Shown here one piece after another: positions 21,401 to 33,595 of a stretch of DNA of 64,000 nt (position 1 is the stretch's first letter; each line of letters begins with the position of its first letter). Position numbers and translations under genes: made by a program. The stretch covers positions 1,054,001 through 1,118,000 of the forward strand of contig CM056877.1 in assembly GCA_029876055.1 (NCBI GenBank). Reading direction: 5' to 3'. The notes below the pieces were generated by a model that saw only the letters and a list, made by a program, of their open reading frames with translations, had not been told where the DNA came from and did no database searches. Source of the DNA: Madurella fahalii. Lineage: Eukaryota; Ascomycota; Sordariomycetes; Sordariales.

Positions 21401-24247
21401 GATGATCATGTTGATGGCCAGCTTCTCGCGCCAGGCCATCCGCACGTCCTTGCGAGGCATGCGGCCGAGCAGCCGGATGGCAAAGTCGGGGATGAAGAAG
21501 GTCAGCAGGTATACCATAAAGACCCATCGTTTGCGGGTCGGGCTGTCCTTGTACTCCTCGACCTCCACCATCTCCTTCTCGTTGCCGCGTTCCGCCATCT
21601 GCTCGCGCGTGTCCAGGTTTTTGAACATGTCGCCGCCCCCAAATGCCGACGCGCCGGCCTCGGACCGCGCGTCTACATCGTTGCTACCAAAGTAGCCCGC
21701 CTTCTTCTCGTTGCCGAAGCTGGCCGGCGTGGCGCCTGCCGAGAGAAGCAGGCGCTCCTTGGACACCTCGAACGGGTTCGCAGGCGTAGTTCTGCCGTCG
21801 CCCATATCCGAGGGGAGCCCGAACCGGCCAGACTGCGAGAAGTTCTCGCCCAGCTGCATGAGCTCAAGCCAGCACCGCTCGCTGAGGAAGACGCCGGTTG
21901 CGCCAATAGCCACCTCGTTGTTCGGCCACCGCTTCTCTTCCACCACCATCTCCACTTTCTCGCGCTCACTGCCTACCAGCACAGTCTCGGCATCTGCCAG
22001 CCCAAGGAACTCGCCGAAGGGCAGGAACAGGCTGAAGTCGGCTGCGCGCAACCGCTGGCTGATTTCAGCAATGCCAAACGTTTGCACCTGCGTGCGCACG
22101 CACTTGCTGTCGAACTGGTTGGCGATGCGCCGGTCGTTGGGCTTGAGGCAGAAGACAAAGTAGCAGTTAGTGCCCGGTGACGTGACGGACCGTGTGACGT
22201 TCTCGAGCGCCGAGAGGAACTGGCCCGACGCTCCTTGCTCCGTGGCGCGCGTCGTGAGCGAGCGGCTGCCGTCGCCAGTGTCGCTACCCTGGTCGAGCGA
22301 CATTTCACGCTCGGCCGCACGGGCGCGAGCGTTGCGCGCCGCCCCGGCCCGCCCACCCCGCGACATGATGCTCGGAGCGCGCATCGGCCTTGAGCTGACC
22401 GAGGCCTGCATGACGGTCGTGCGCTCCTGTGGGTGGACCACTGTTTGGAGCACTTCCTGCCCGAAGAGGCGGGCGACGAACGGGTTCTTGGTCGAGTTGA
22501 TCAGGTTCAGGAGGTCGCCCGAGATGACCTCGCCATTCTCCTCAACCAGGCCTTTGACCGGGTAGTCTACCTCGCCGGCAAAGTGCTTGACGGTGAAAGT
22601 GGCGGCCGTGTTCTCGGTGAAAAAGTTGCTGCCAGGCAGCTTGGCCGTGGCCGCGCCGACCTGAATGGCGGGGTTCTTGCCTTCGAAACGCTTCCGCAAG
22701 CTCTCAAGCATTTGCATGTCGGTGCGGTGGCGGCGTGTCTGGTCGTCCAGAATGCTCAGGAGACCGTTCCCAGGCTTCAGCAGCCCCTTGACAGCATCCG
22801 AGTTGTCAAAGTAGCTGGTAGGGGCAACGGAAACCTCTTCAGTCTCGAGCATGTCTGCCTTCCGGTCAAAGAAATTTTGCAGCGCCAGGTTGTACAAGGA
22901 TTCGGTGGCGGCATTGGTCAGGAGCTGATCGAGGGTCGAGCCGGTCGACGACTGCTGCTGGAAGCCGGGGAAGTCGACAATCGAGATGGTGTTTGCAATC
23001 GAGTCCTCGGCGGCGCACAACCTCTGGTTGATACTCTCGATCACATAGGCAACGAGAAGCGAGTACAGCGTCCGTGCTAGCTCGTTGGCGTTCCCCCGAG
23101 CGCCGGCAGGGTCGAGCAGGACCGTCACCCTCTCCTTGTGAATCATCTTGGTCTTGTAGCCCAGCGTCGTTTGGAGGTCTTGGGCGCCGACGCCCAAGAA
23201 AGCCGCAATGATGCCGAGAACATCCTTGTTCTTTACCGTGGTGGTGGTCTGGGCGCCTTCGTGCGAGAAGCCGCCGCTGTCGTCTCCTGTAACCATGGTG
23301 CTAGAGGACGTCTCAAACTCTAACTGGCCAATGTGCAGGATGCTGGCCAGAATCTGGCAGATCTCGGCGATCTCGCTCCGGGGGAACTCGAGTTTCCGGA
23401 GCGCCGTCTTGAACAGCTGGAAGCCCTCGGCATCATTGATGCCCACCTTTAGCTGGGTCGGGTGACCGAGGTACTTCCATCGCTTGTCCGACGTGCCGGG
23501 AGCGTCGAAGCCAAGGTGCGTCTTCTCGGCGGCACTCGTACCAGCCAAGAGGTAGTACAGCACATGGAAGTTGCGCTCACCTGTCGGCACATCCGCTATC
23601 CTGCTCCTCTCCAACCGATGATCCAGCAGCTTGGCGCCAATGAGGAGGGGGGTTGTGGTGGACGCGGTGTCATACTGGAGTTCGTAGAATAGACCCGCCT
23701 TGGAGGCTGTCGGTGTCGTGGCCGTCTTGGTAGTGGTGAGCGTGTCGAAAACATAAGCGGCAAGAGAGACCTTGGCCGAGAGCGGAGTGGACGAGCGGTT
23801 AAGGATCGACGTAAGGAGGTGAGATCGAACCGTCGTTTTACCCGAGCCGGATTCACCACTAGCCCCAGGTTAGCGTTTCAACGGCGACAAGCCCTAACAA
23901 GACGCCGGGGCATTGGCGGTTTAGGGGCTCTCATACAGGAATAAGATGGCTTGATTCTCAGACCGATGCCCTAGCCGGATCATGGCTCTCTCAGCCAAGT
24001 CCTCGGCGGCGGACATGGCACACGAGTCCTTGGAGCCATCGCCCTTCGTCGACGTTGTGTACGTGTTGAGGCAAATGAGCGCGTGCGACGACAGGCGGGC
24101 AGTAGGAATCGAGACATGGAAGCGACTGGCGAGGTGTGCTGTCAGGTGGGTGTCGGATTGGAGATGGGCGGGCAGCGAGGGCAGCGAGGGTTGCGTGTGC
24201 GGCCCTCCGCCATTCCCGCTGCCGGACGGCGACAGATTGAGAGCCAT
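18490..24247 (-). CDS. Class V chitin synthase with myosin motor domain
   Basis: Polymerises UDP-GlcNAc into chitin at hyphal tips and septa; the motor domain helps localise the enzyme. The ATG is at 24247. Exons are 24247-23937, 23858-18598 and 18521-18490; introns 23936-23859 and 18597-18522. The product has 1867 residues, the normal class V length. The motor-domain Walker A GESGSGKT spans residues 105-112, with the junction falling one residue earlier. A cytochrome b5-like segment (YASIRGQIFDIGAF) and several membrane helices follow. The catalytic GT2 core carries GEDRF (1511-1515) and QRRRW (1551-1555). A DEK_C-like C-terminus ends in AILSGQL. The last exon has only 32 nt; if its intron is retained, translation runs into an aspartate run and stops at 18548. 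It is the csmA/chs5-type gene, divergent from the class VII gene. Confidence 0.95.
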
Positions 24248-27200
24248 GACGGGCGGCGCTGCCAGGAGCTGGCCGTGGTTAACCTGGACGCGCTGCTACT
24301 TTCCAGCAGTCAAGTCAATCCACGGTGAGATTTCGAGTGTTGTTTTGATGGCCTTCAGAGTTTCCGAGCCGGGTGACTCTCTTCCCCCGAGAAGCCACTC
24401 ACTGGGCTGAATTGGCTGGCTGGCCGGCTTGGGGCCCCCCCGACGTACAGCGACAGCGACAGCAACAACAACAACAGCGGAACGTACCTTCGCAGCCGCT
24501 ATGTTTGGTTGGGGCCAAACAATACGCTAAAGGCGAAGGTAGACCAGGAAGTAGGAAGGAAACCGAGTCGAAACGAACGTCATGTGCAAAACGGCGCCCA
24601 AACGAGTGTCGGAAAGAAGGTTCAAGGAGCACAGAAGCAAAATGCACGGCGGGGACAGGAGTCGCCCGGACGATGCGCTATTCACGGCCAGTGATTGCCC
24701 AAACAGCATGCATGCACTCCCGGGGCAGCGCAGGATGGAAAGGGGGCTTCGAATAGCCTTTTTTCCGAGCTGGGTGTGACTACGGCGGGCGGAACAGGCC
24801 AGGTGTGCAGGTTCATCCTCATACGAGCCCGCCCCTCAGTGAGGTCCCACATGATTGGCACGACGCAGGCCCAAGCCAAGGTGAGGATCGTAGTTCCAGG
24901 TTGTGGTTCAAAATAAACAAGATCTGGAACGCAGCCGATGCAGCCCACAGCACCTCGGAATCCGTTCATTCTGGCCACTATACTCCGTACGCTACACACC
25001 CTATCCAGGCACCCTTTTAGCATTGCGAGAGAACCGCGTCGAAAGCCGTCTGCGGTTCCATCCTACACCACTCGTATCGCAGCGCTGAATTTTCCTCTGG
25101 CGCCGACGGCTTCCAGAACATTGTATCGCAGTGTCCCCATGCTCCGGCACTGCTGCTCCACCGGCCGGCGTGGGTGACGGGCCACTCTTCAGGGGGACAG
25201 GGGCCATGATTTGCGTCGGGCGTCCATTTCCGGCAACCTCGCTCCTTGGCCCTCTCGATAGAGGCACGTCTTTGTGCCGGCCATCCGCCTAGATAATTTT
25301 GACCGAAGTTCTCGAGTTGAGGACTCGAGGCTATCTTGAAAAGAGAGGTTGGAATAGCCGCGTCGAATTTCCAACAGCGATGGGCCGCGGATGTCACACA
25401 AACCCCCAGACTACGGCGTTACGAGGACGAGTTCCAACTCGCAACCCCCAACCATGGGTAGCGAATGGGCCCGGCCCATCGCCGAAGTCCGCATTGATTG
25501 GTTGGATCAGGTGGCAACCGGGCACGACCGAGCCGGCGGGTGCAAAGGCTCTGCTCAGCCCCATGGAATCTTTCGTGCTCGAAACACGATCGGGGACTGG
25601 CGTTGTGGTCGTCGCCGGCGGGGTGTCTCTCAGATATCCAACGGCGATGCTTCCCCCGCTGTGCCAGCCTCCTACGCAATCCGCTGTGTGAGGGTATGCT
25701 GGCTTGGGGCTAGCACCAGGCAGCGGACAATGCAGAGGATTGAGGAATATTGGTCTGTGTCTGTACCTGTGCCTGTGCCTGAGCCTGAGCCTGTGCCTGA
25801 GCCTGTGCCGCCTGTACTGTACTATGCCTGTGCCTGTGCCTATGCCTCGTTTGGACGTCCTGAGCATCCGCTGAAAATGTAGTTTTAGTGTAGTTGGGCT
25901 GCGATCTCCGCTGCACTGATTCAGCACTTTGGCAACTGTGACATGCTGCCGGCAAAGCCGAGATGTCTCTCCCGCTGCAAATTGGCTTGTGGTAGCCGAG
26001 ATCCTTTACAGCGAAATCCACCTGCACAGACCGATGAGGACATCATCTCTTATCATTTCCAGCAGCGGGTCTGTCAGATTGGCAGAGAGGAAACGGGATG
26101 GCTAAAAAAAGCGGCCGCTGCTTGGTGTGGGGCACGGCGAATGCGAGCCCCGGCTTCGACATTCGAATATCTTCGTTCCCGTACTACGATACCCGAGTTG
26201 AAGAGGAAGATTCTCGGTCTTGGGCCCCATTCGCAGTACCGCAGTAGGAATTATAATGGCCAATGCTTGCGAGTTCTGGTGTGGAGAATTTTCTGTCCGA
26301 CATGCAGTCACGGGCGACTGCCATCTCATGCTCCATTCTGGCCTCGTATTCGACCGTTCGGGAGCAGCCGAGTGACCCTTTTTTTAGGCCCGCATCGCGG
26401 CACTGCTCGCTCCAGCGGACATCCTCCGGCTTACAGACGCCACGCGTTTGGATTCAGACGATCCTGCCCCTCTCGATCAAACAAACGACGAGTTGCATCG
26501 CGGGGGGGTGAGAATGCTCGTAATCCACCTTGTCGTCAAGCCTGTATGCGCTCTCCGGATTGACCGCGTAATTGCAGGAAAAAACATGCTTGGTCTCGGG
26601 CCAAGCCTCAATTCCAGCCCAGAAATTTTTCCCGGCATATCGCTGCACCCAGGCGCATCCGCCGCAACCCCTGTCAGACTGGCTTGGCGTAACTGCGCAT
26701 CGAGTATTTTCCGTCGTCCGTAGTCCCAGTCGGACGAGCACGGTGATCTTTTGTGAGAGACGCCCCAGAGACACACACACACCCCCCCAACCGGCCTTCC
26801 TGCTCGAAACTGGTGGTCTGCAACGCTCGTTTGTCGGTTGTCCGGTTGGACGTTCGCTTTCTTTTCCTTCGACCATTGTTGTCCCTTCGCTATCACCACC
26901 ATAATACCGTCTCACTCGCTCTGACGGTTCCTTTCCAATCGTTGCTTCCCCTCTTTTTCCCTCGCTCGCTTGCCGCGGATCCTGATCCCCAGAAAGGGGC
27001 ACCGGGGGGCTGAGCGCCTCCATCCCCGTTGCCGCCGCGACCAACCCGCATCTGCACCAAACCCACACCACTTGTCCGACAACCCTCGCTCAAACACTTT
27101 TATTGTCAGCCTTGGTTAGCCGGCCTGCACTTTTTGCTGGCTGCTACGGAACCCCTCGGACGAGCTTGAGGGTTGCAAACGGTTGAAAATTCGGGGTTGT

Positions 27201-27301
27201 TGACATACCCGCCAGAGAAACAGCCCGGTATTGGCCAGTCGAAGAACGCAACCTCTCTACGGCTGTCCCTCTCGGGACGTCGCAATCCACACGTCGACAA
27301 G
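24248..27301. promoter_or_regulatory. Shared divergent promoter of class V and class VII chitin synthases
   Basis: About 3.05 kb separates the two start codons and is presumably a bidirectional control region with long leaders. A C/T-rich stretch at about 26905-26970 precedes the class VII start. A hexamer repeat lies at 25754-25848. Many short open frames occur, none with a recognisable domain. Confidence 0.6.
25754..25848. repeat. CCTGTG/CCTGAG hexamer minisatellite
   Basis: About 15 degenerate copies of a six-base unit (CCTGTG, CCTGAG, CCTATG), interrupted by a CTGTACTGTACT patch, in the chitin synthase intergenic region. Confidence 0.85.
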
Positions 27302-30300
27302 ATGGCGAGCCGCATGTCGATGTACTCGATGGCTTCAGAGCCCGGGTTAAGCGGCCCCAGAGGGCAACAGTCCTCCCAGGTTTCGACGACGACGCTGCTA
27401 AACGCTGTACACAACATCTACCTCTCCTCGCAGCCATACCAGCTTGACGCCGGAACGAGCCTCGTGGTCAACACATGGCTCACGGCATCGCAAGCCGGCC
27501 CGGACGGGCGCCTAGGAGGCACTGTAGACCCTGCACTGGCAGCAAGGGCATGGGAACATGCCCGTCGTCGCGCCGAAGACGGCTGCATCATCCTCGGGTA
27601 GGTTATGCACCTTGGATCCAGAGTCAGAAGTCTCAATGCCTTGCTGACCACTCCCAGCTCCCTACACACGTCGGCGCCCTCGCTTCTACGGCCGTTTCTA
27701 TCCTCCTTCCCTTTCTCGATCCCCGCCTCGCTGCTCCAGTCTCTTGAAGCCATTGAGCCCTTCATCCGTTGCGTGACCCCTTACAACCCTTCGGCACCCA
27801 GGCAAACCGCTCTTGGTGTAACCCTGACCCTCAATCTCGCGGGCAATTTGACGGCAGCCTCGATTGCGCTGTCTCAAGGCGGAATCGATACTGAAAAGGG
27901 CCTGCTGCGGGTCCCAGCACAGGCTGGCTATCGTGCCTTCGACGTCTTCTACTACCTGCTCACCTCGGCCTCCACTCCGGCCGAAAGAGAATTCCTGGGG
28001 CTCAAGGGCGCTTCCAGCTACAGCCTCCTGGCTCGCTCCGGCACCTATGACCCTCCTTCCTATCTGCCCACGGCCGACGACGGTGCCGCCGCCGACGATT
28101 TCCGCTCGGCCCTGAAAAGCATTGGCATCAAGGGCTCTGCCCATCGCAACCTCATCTCGACACTTACAGGTCTCTTGAAGCTGGGTAATACCATCGACTA
28201 TAATGTGGACGAAGAAGTGCTGGATGAGATATGCGAAGATGTTGGCGGTCTACTGGGCCTCGAGCCGCAGGTTCTGGCCAGACAGTGCACCACCGAGGAC
28301 CGCGCCACGCTCATCGAAGGACTCTACGAGGCATTGGTAAACTGGGTCATCAGTAAAGCCAACGAAGCCATTGCCGCCCAAATGGGCCGGATCAGGAACG
28401 GAGACGAAACCCCAGACGGAAGCCGGGGAGACGGGACTCCGTTATCACACGAGGACACGGGCGATACCGTCTGCCTCACGGTGCTCGAGATCCCCGAACC
28501 CAACCTAGGCAAAGCTGTGGCCATGCGCGGTGTTTTCGATGACAGCCAAGGCATCAACGCCGAGATGAAGCAGGATGGTGTTGAGGTTGCCGCTGCCGGC
28601 AGCTCCGTCCTGCGCGAAATGCACAGCGCCGTGGCCGAGTGCGGGCCCGACTTAGGCCTGATGATTGGGACGCTTGGAAGGGAGAGGCAGCACGTACTGG
28701 ATAAGCGGGAGGAAGTTCTGGAGAAGGTTGCACATTCTTCCGACGATGATGGGTTTCTGAAGAAGCTTCTGCTGCCGGATCTCGGCCGCAGTGGTCGTAT
28801 TGAACTGTCAACCGTCCTGAGTAGCAGCCGCGCCTGGTATCACCTCTGCATCCATCCGACCGACGAATCGCCCGCCAGCCTGGCGGCTTTGCCGTCCGTC
28901 AACTCGGCTTGGTCTGCTGGGACCGTCTCACGCCAGCTCCGGGCCTGGCGACTTCCAGAGTGGGCCAACCGGCGAAACAAGAACCTGGACTTCACGGCCG
29001 ACTTCGATTTTGAGGAATTTGTGCAGCGCTACCGTTCGCTGGGGTGCATGGATGGCCGTGACGGCATCGAGAGCTGGGTCCTCGAGCGCGGCTGGACAAA
29101 CGGTGAGGTTGTAATCGGAACGGAAAGAGTGTGGATGAGGGAGAACGCCTGGTGGGAGGCCGAGAGCATGCTTGACCTAAAGCCTGCCGACATTGAGAGG
29201 CTCGGGAGCATGCCGAACGTGATGCACCCTGGTGCTCTCGGCTCCGGTTACTCGGCGACTGGAAGTGGCTTCTTCCCGCCCCAGCCGTTCGCGGACGCCT
29301 CGTCCAACGGGAGCCACGACCAACTCGTTCATCACCAGCGGACCATGAGCCATACGACCCTCGGCGGCGCCCGCCCCATGGCAGCTCCCTCGATCGCGCC
29401 CACTGCCATGACTGGTATGCAGAATGCGAGCAACGGCGACTACGGTCTCGGCCACAAGGGCGACACTCACAAGGGTGATGTCTTTTATAACAGCGAAGGC
29501 CAGTTTGTGGGCAACCTGGACGCCGATCTCGCCGCGGGCAAAAAGATTGAGGAGCGACCCATCTCCACCGCCAGAAAGGTCTGGGTTGCGGTTGTCTGGG
29601 CCCTTACCTTTTGGATCCCGTCGCCCTTCCTCCGGTACATAGGCCGCATGAAGCGGCCCGATGTCCGCATGGCATGGCGCGAAAAGCTCGTTATTTGTTT
29701 CTTCATCCTGCTTCTCAACGGCATGATCGTTTTCTGGATGATCGAGTTCGGCCGCCTGCTCTGTCCCAACTTCGACAAGGCATGGACCTCGGAAGAGCTC
29801 CTGGCTCATCAGTCAAGGGACGATTTCTGGGTCAGCGTCCACGGCAGAGTATACGATATCTCAAGGTTCTGGAGGTTGCAGCATAGCAACAACGGAATTG
29901 ATACGACGGAGGACGTCATGATGCCCCTGGCCGGTCTGAATCTAGACAACTACTTCATACCGCCACTCGACTTTGCATGCCCAGGACTTGTGGAGGATGA
30001 GACCCTGCAACTCACCCTCAACACGACACGAGAGTTTGTGATAGCGAATCACCCTTCGGGCTACTACCAGCCCGACCCGAGAAGCGCCATGAAGGACAGG
30101 GCCTGGTACAGAAACAGGTTCTTGAGGCGCATGGAAGAATACTACCACGGCGAGCTCGTCTGGGATGCCAACAAGATCTGGCGGGAGGGATCCGATTTCA
30201 ACCGCCCATGGTTCATCTACGATGGCAAAGTATATGATCTAAGCGACTACATGCACACCCAAGATGTCCATGAAAATCATCCACGATGGGCATTCCTTGA

Positions 30301-32847
30301 GCCCAAGATCGTCAGTCTCGTTAGGAACAATCCCGGCCAAGACCTTACCGAACAGCTCAATACCATTCGGCGGAACGCGAGGGCAAACGAAACGGAGCGT
30401 GTCAGCGTCGGCAACACGATCAACTGTCTAAACAACCGCTTCTACATTGGCACACCGGATTTCCGGTACTCTGCCAGGTGCCAGGTGAACAACTGGATAC
30501 TTCTGGCCTTCACCGTCATTCTGTGCGCCGTGATTCTTATCAAGTTCGTCTCGGCCCTCCAGTTCGGTTCCAAGAGACGTCCGTCCCCCCAGGACAAATT
30601 TGTCATCTGCCAGGTGCCAGCCTACACGGAAGGCGAAGATTCGCTCCGCAAGGCGCTCGACTCGCTCACGGCTCTGGAGTACGACAACAAGCGCAAGTTG
30701 ATCTGCGTCATCTGCGACGGTATCATTGTTGGTGCCGGAAACGACCGCCCGACGCCCAAGATTGTCTTGGATATTCTCGGCGTTGACCCCAAGGTGGATC
30801 CGCCTGCCTTGCCCTTCAAATCCGTCGGCACCGGCAGCGAACAGCTCAACTACGGCAAGGTCTACTCTGGCCTGTACGAGTACGAAGGAAATGTGGTTCC
30901 GTACCTTGTCGTGGTCAAGGTCGGCAAGGAGTCGGAGCGGCAGAAGACCAAGCCGGGCAACCGTGGCAAGCGTGACTCGCAGATCCTGCTCATGAGCTTC
31001 CTCAACCGCGTCCACCACCGCGCCCCGATGAATCCCCTCGAGCTGGAGATGTTCCACCAGATCAACAATATTATCGGTGTGGACCCAGAGCTCTACGAAT
31101 ATCTCCTCATGGTCGATGCCGATACCTGCGTCCGCGAGGACTCTCTTAACCAGCTCGTCGCCGCCTGTGCCAACGATGCCAAGATTGCCGGCATCTGCGG
31201 CGAGACAAGCTTGCAGAATGAGGAGCGCTCCTGGTGGACCATGATCCAGGTCTACGAGTACTTCATTTCTCACCATCTCGCAAAGGCCTTCGAATCCCTC
31301 TTCGGCAGCGTCACCTGTTTGCCCGGCTGGTAAGCCTCTACCGCTCCCAAGAACTGTGCAGCCTTGAAGCCTTCTGACCCGTTGCTAGTTTCTCCATGTA
31401 CCGTCTGCGTACCGCCGACCGTGGGAAACCTCTGATCATCTCTGACGACGTTATCCGCGACTACAGCGATTGCCATGTGGATACCCTCCATAAGAAGAAC
31501 CTACTGTCGCTCGGTGAGGATCGTTACCTGACCACCTTGATGACCAAATACTTCCCGTACATGTCGTACAAATTCGTGCCGGAAGCCTACTGCCAAACAG
31601 CTGCGCCAGAGAAATGGAGCGTCCTGCTATCTCAGCGTCGTCGTTGGATCAACTCAACCATCCACAACCTGGTTGAGTTGATGTTCCTTCCGGAGATGTG
31701 TGGCTTCTGCTGTTTCTCGATGCGGTTCGTAGTGTTCATCGACCTCTTCGGCACCATTATCCTCCCGGCAACGTGCGCCTATTTGGGCTGGCTCCTGTAC
31801 ACCGTCATCTCCCGCAACGGGCAGTTCCCCATGATCTCCATCATCATGCTCGCGGCCGTGTACGGTCTCCAGGCGTTGATTTTCATCCTCAAGCGCCAGT
31901 GGCAGCACGTGGGCTGGATGATCATCTACATCCTCGCCTTCCCGGTCTACTCGCTCATCCTGCCCATCTACTCGTTCTGGAACCAGGACAACTTCACATG
32001 GGGTAACACGCGTATCGTTATTGGCGAGTCGGGCAAGAAGCAGGTCGTGGCCGTCGACGACGAGGGCTTCGACCCACGCTCCATTCCGCTCCAGCGTTGG
32101 GACGACTACGCCCTCGCCAACAACCTCCCGGGCCGCCGCGGCGGCCTCGGTGAAAAGGTTGCCCTTGACGGCGGTATGGGCATGTACGACGATAACTACG
32201 AGGTGGACGACATGAAGTCCGTCTATTCATCTGTCCGTCAGCCGTCGGTCCTCACCGGTCTCCCCGGCCGCGGCGCGGGCGCGTACATTCCTCCCACCCC
32301 GAGCACCCCGTTCGCACCGGGCGGCATGACCCGCACAAGCACCTTTGTCGGCGGCGGTGGCATCGGCGGGGCCGCTACTCCCTCGCCGTACTCGGAGCAC
32401 CCGCTCGCCCACCGCCAAAGCATGATGTCGATGGGCACGGCAGTCGACATGCAGCGCCGCCAATCCCACTCGCCTTACCAAGACTTCCCCGGCCAGCGCG
32501 GTAGCACCGCGAACCTAGGGATCCCCGGTGTCGGCGGTGCGGCCAGCACCCACCGCCTGTCTACCTTGTCCGGCCTGGGCGGCGGCCTCGGCGCCAGCGC
32601 CAGCAGGCTGGGCCTGCACGCGGACGCGAGCACGGGCGGGTTCGACTTCCAGCGGGGGCCCGGGGCCGCGACCGACGACGCGGCCATCATCGAGGCGATC
32701 CAGTCGGTGCTGCGGGAGGTGGACCTGGACACGGTCACCAAGAAGCAGGTGCGGGCACTGGTGGAGCAGAGGCTGCAGACGGAACTGACGGGAGAGAGGA
32801 GGACATTTATGGATCGGCAGATTGATAATGAGCTGGCTAATATGTGA
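27302..32847 (+). CDS. Class VII chitin synthase with degenerate myosin-like domain
   Basis: Chitin synthesis, partner class to the class V enzyme (csmB type). The ATG at 27302 (MASRMSMYSMASEP) is preferred over an upstream in-frame extension. Exons are 27302-27597, 27658-31329 and 31389-32847; introns 27598-27657 and 31330-31388. The product has 1808 residues. The N-terminal motor-like region aligns in layout with class V, but where class V has GESGSGKT this protein reads ILGSLHTSAPS, so the nucleotide-binding loop is missing. It has membrane helices, a cytochrome b5-like segment (WVSVHGRVYDISRF), the GT2 core with GEDRY (1365-1369) and QRRRW (1405-1409), and a DEK_C-like C-terminus. The second junction falls inside CLPGC-FSMYR, where class V has the same sequence unbroken. 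Loss of the ATP loop is typical of class VII. Confidence 0.95.
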
Positions 32848-33595
32848 TAGATTTTTCCGTTTTTACTCTCTCTCTTATTGCGTTAGTGTTCGGGGTCGGT
32901 TTGAAGGACAAACTTGTTTTTTGTTTTTTTTTTATAGTCTGTGTTTTTGCCTGGTTGCTGGAATTGGGTTTTGAGTAATTCCGCTTCTGCCGGTTTCCTC
33001 CCTCTCTCTCTCTCTCTCCCTGTAATGCCGTACATGGTATATACATATTTTATTATTACTACTATTATCAGTTATGGTCTTTTCAGTCATTGTGTACGGT
33101 AACACAAAAAACCATCATCAGCGGTCACCAGCGAGCTGATACTTCTAGTACTGCTGCTGCTAATTCCAGCGGGGTTCACTTACACAAGGTCCATTGGATG
33201 GGTTGTAATGACAGCTTCCTCCTTGTGTTCTTGTTTATAGCGAGTAGCTAGGTACTGGCTAATGTTGCTTGTCTGCACCTGTGTACTGGTCATCTCTCGT
33301 GATTTACATGGGTGTGTGTCAGCGGTTAAGACCAACCAACAGGTCTAAAATCGACTTCCAAAGAACTAAAGACGACTGAAAACTGAGGTCCGAAGCCTGT
33401 CGCTCCTGGCTTTTGATTGTTTGGAGCATCGACTGAGTTTAGCAACATTGATATCACGCCCTCGAGGAAGGTAACCCGCCATAAAACGCCCATAGACCAT
33501 ACCGCATGATGAATTACAGTTCACGACCAGAACCGCTAAGGAATCCCGTTCCAAAAACCCGAATCCTCGCTTATAAGGTTGCCCCATGCTCTGCG
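32848..33595. other. Intergenic 3' region, no gene
   Basis: Convergent 3' flanks of the class VII gene and the mitochondrial kinase gene. It contains T-rich runs and a CT microsatellite at about 32999-33020. No gene is seen. Confidence 0.6.

Noticed and set aside
21011..22180. 389-codon open frame on the plus strand
   Set aside because: Opposite the class V chitin synthase coding exon; composition only, no family features.
27173..27301. In-frame N-terminal extension of the class VII chitin synthase
   Set aside because: The ATG at 27302 matches the usual class VII start and has a better context; the extension is likely leader sequence.
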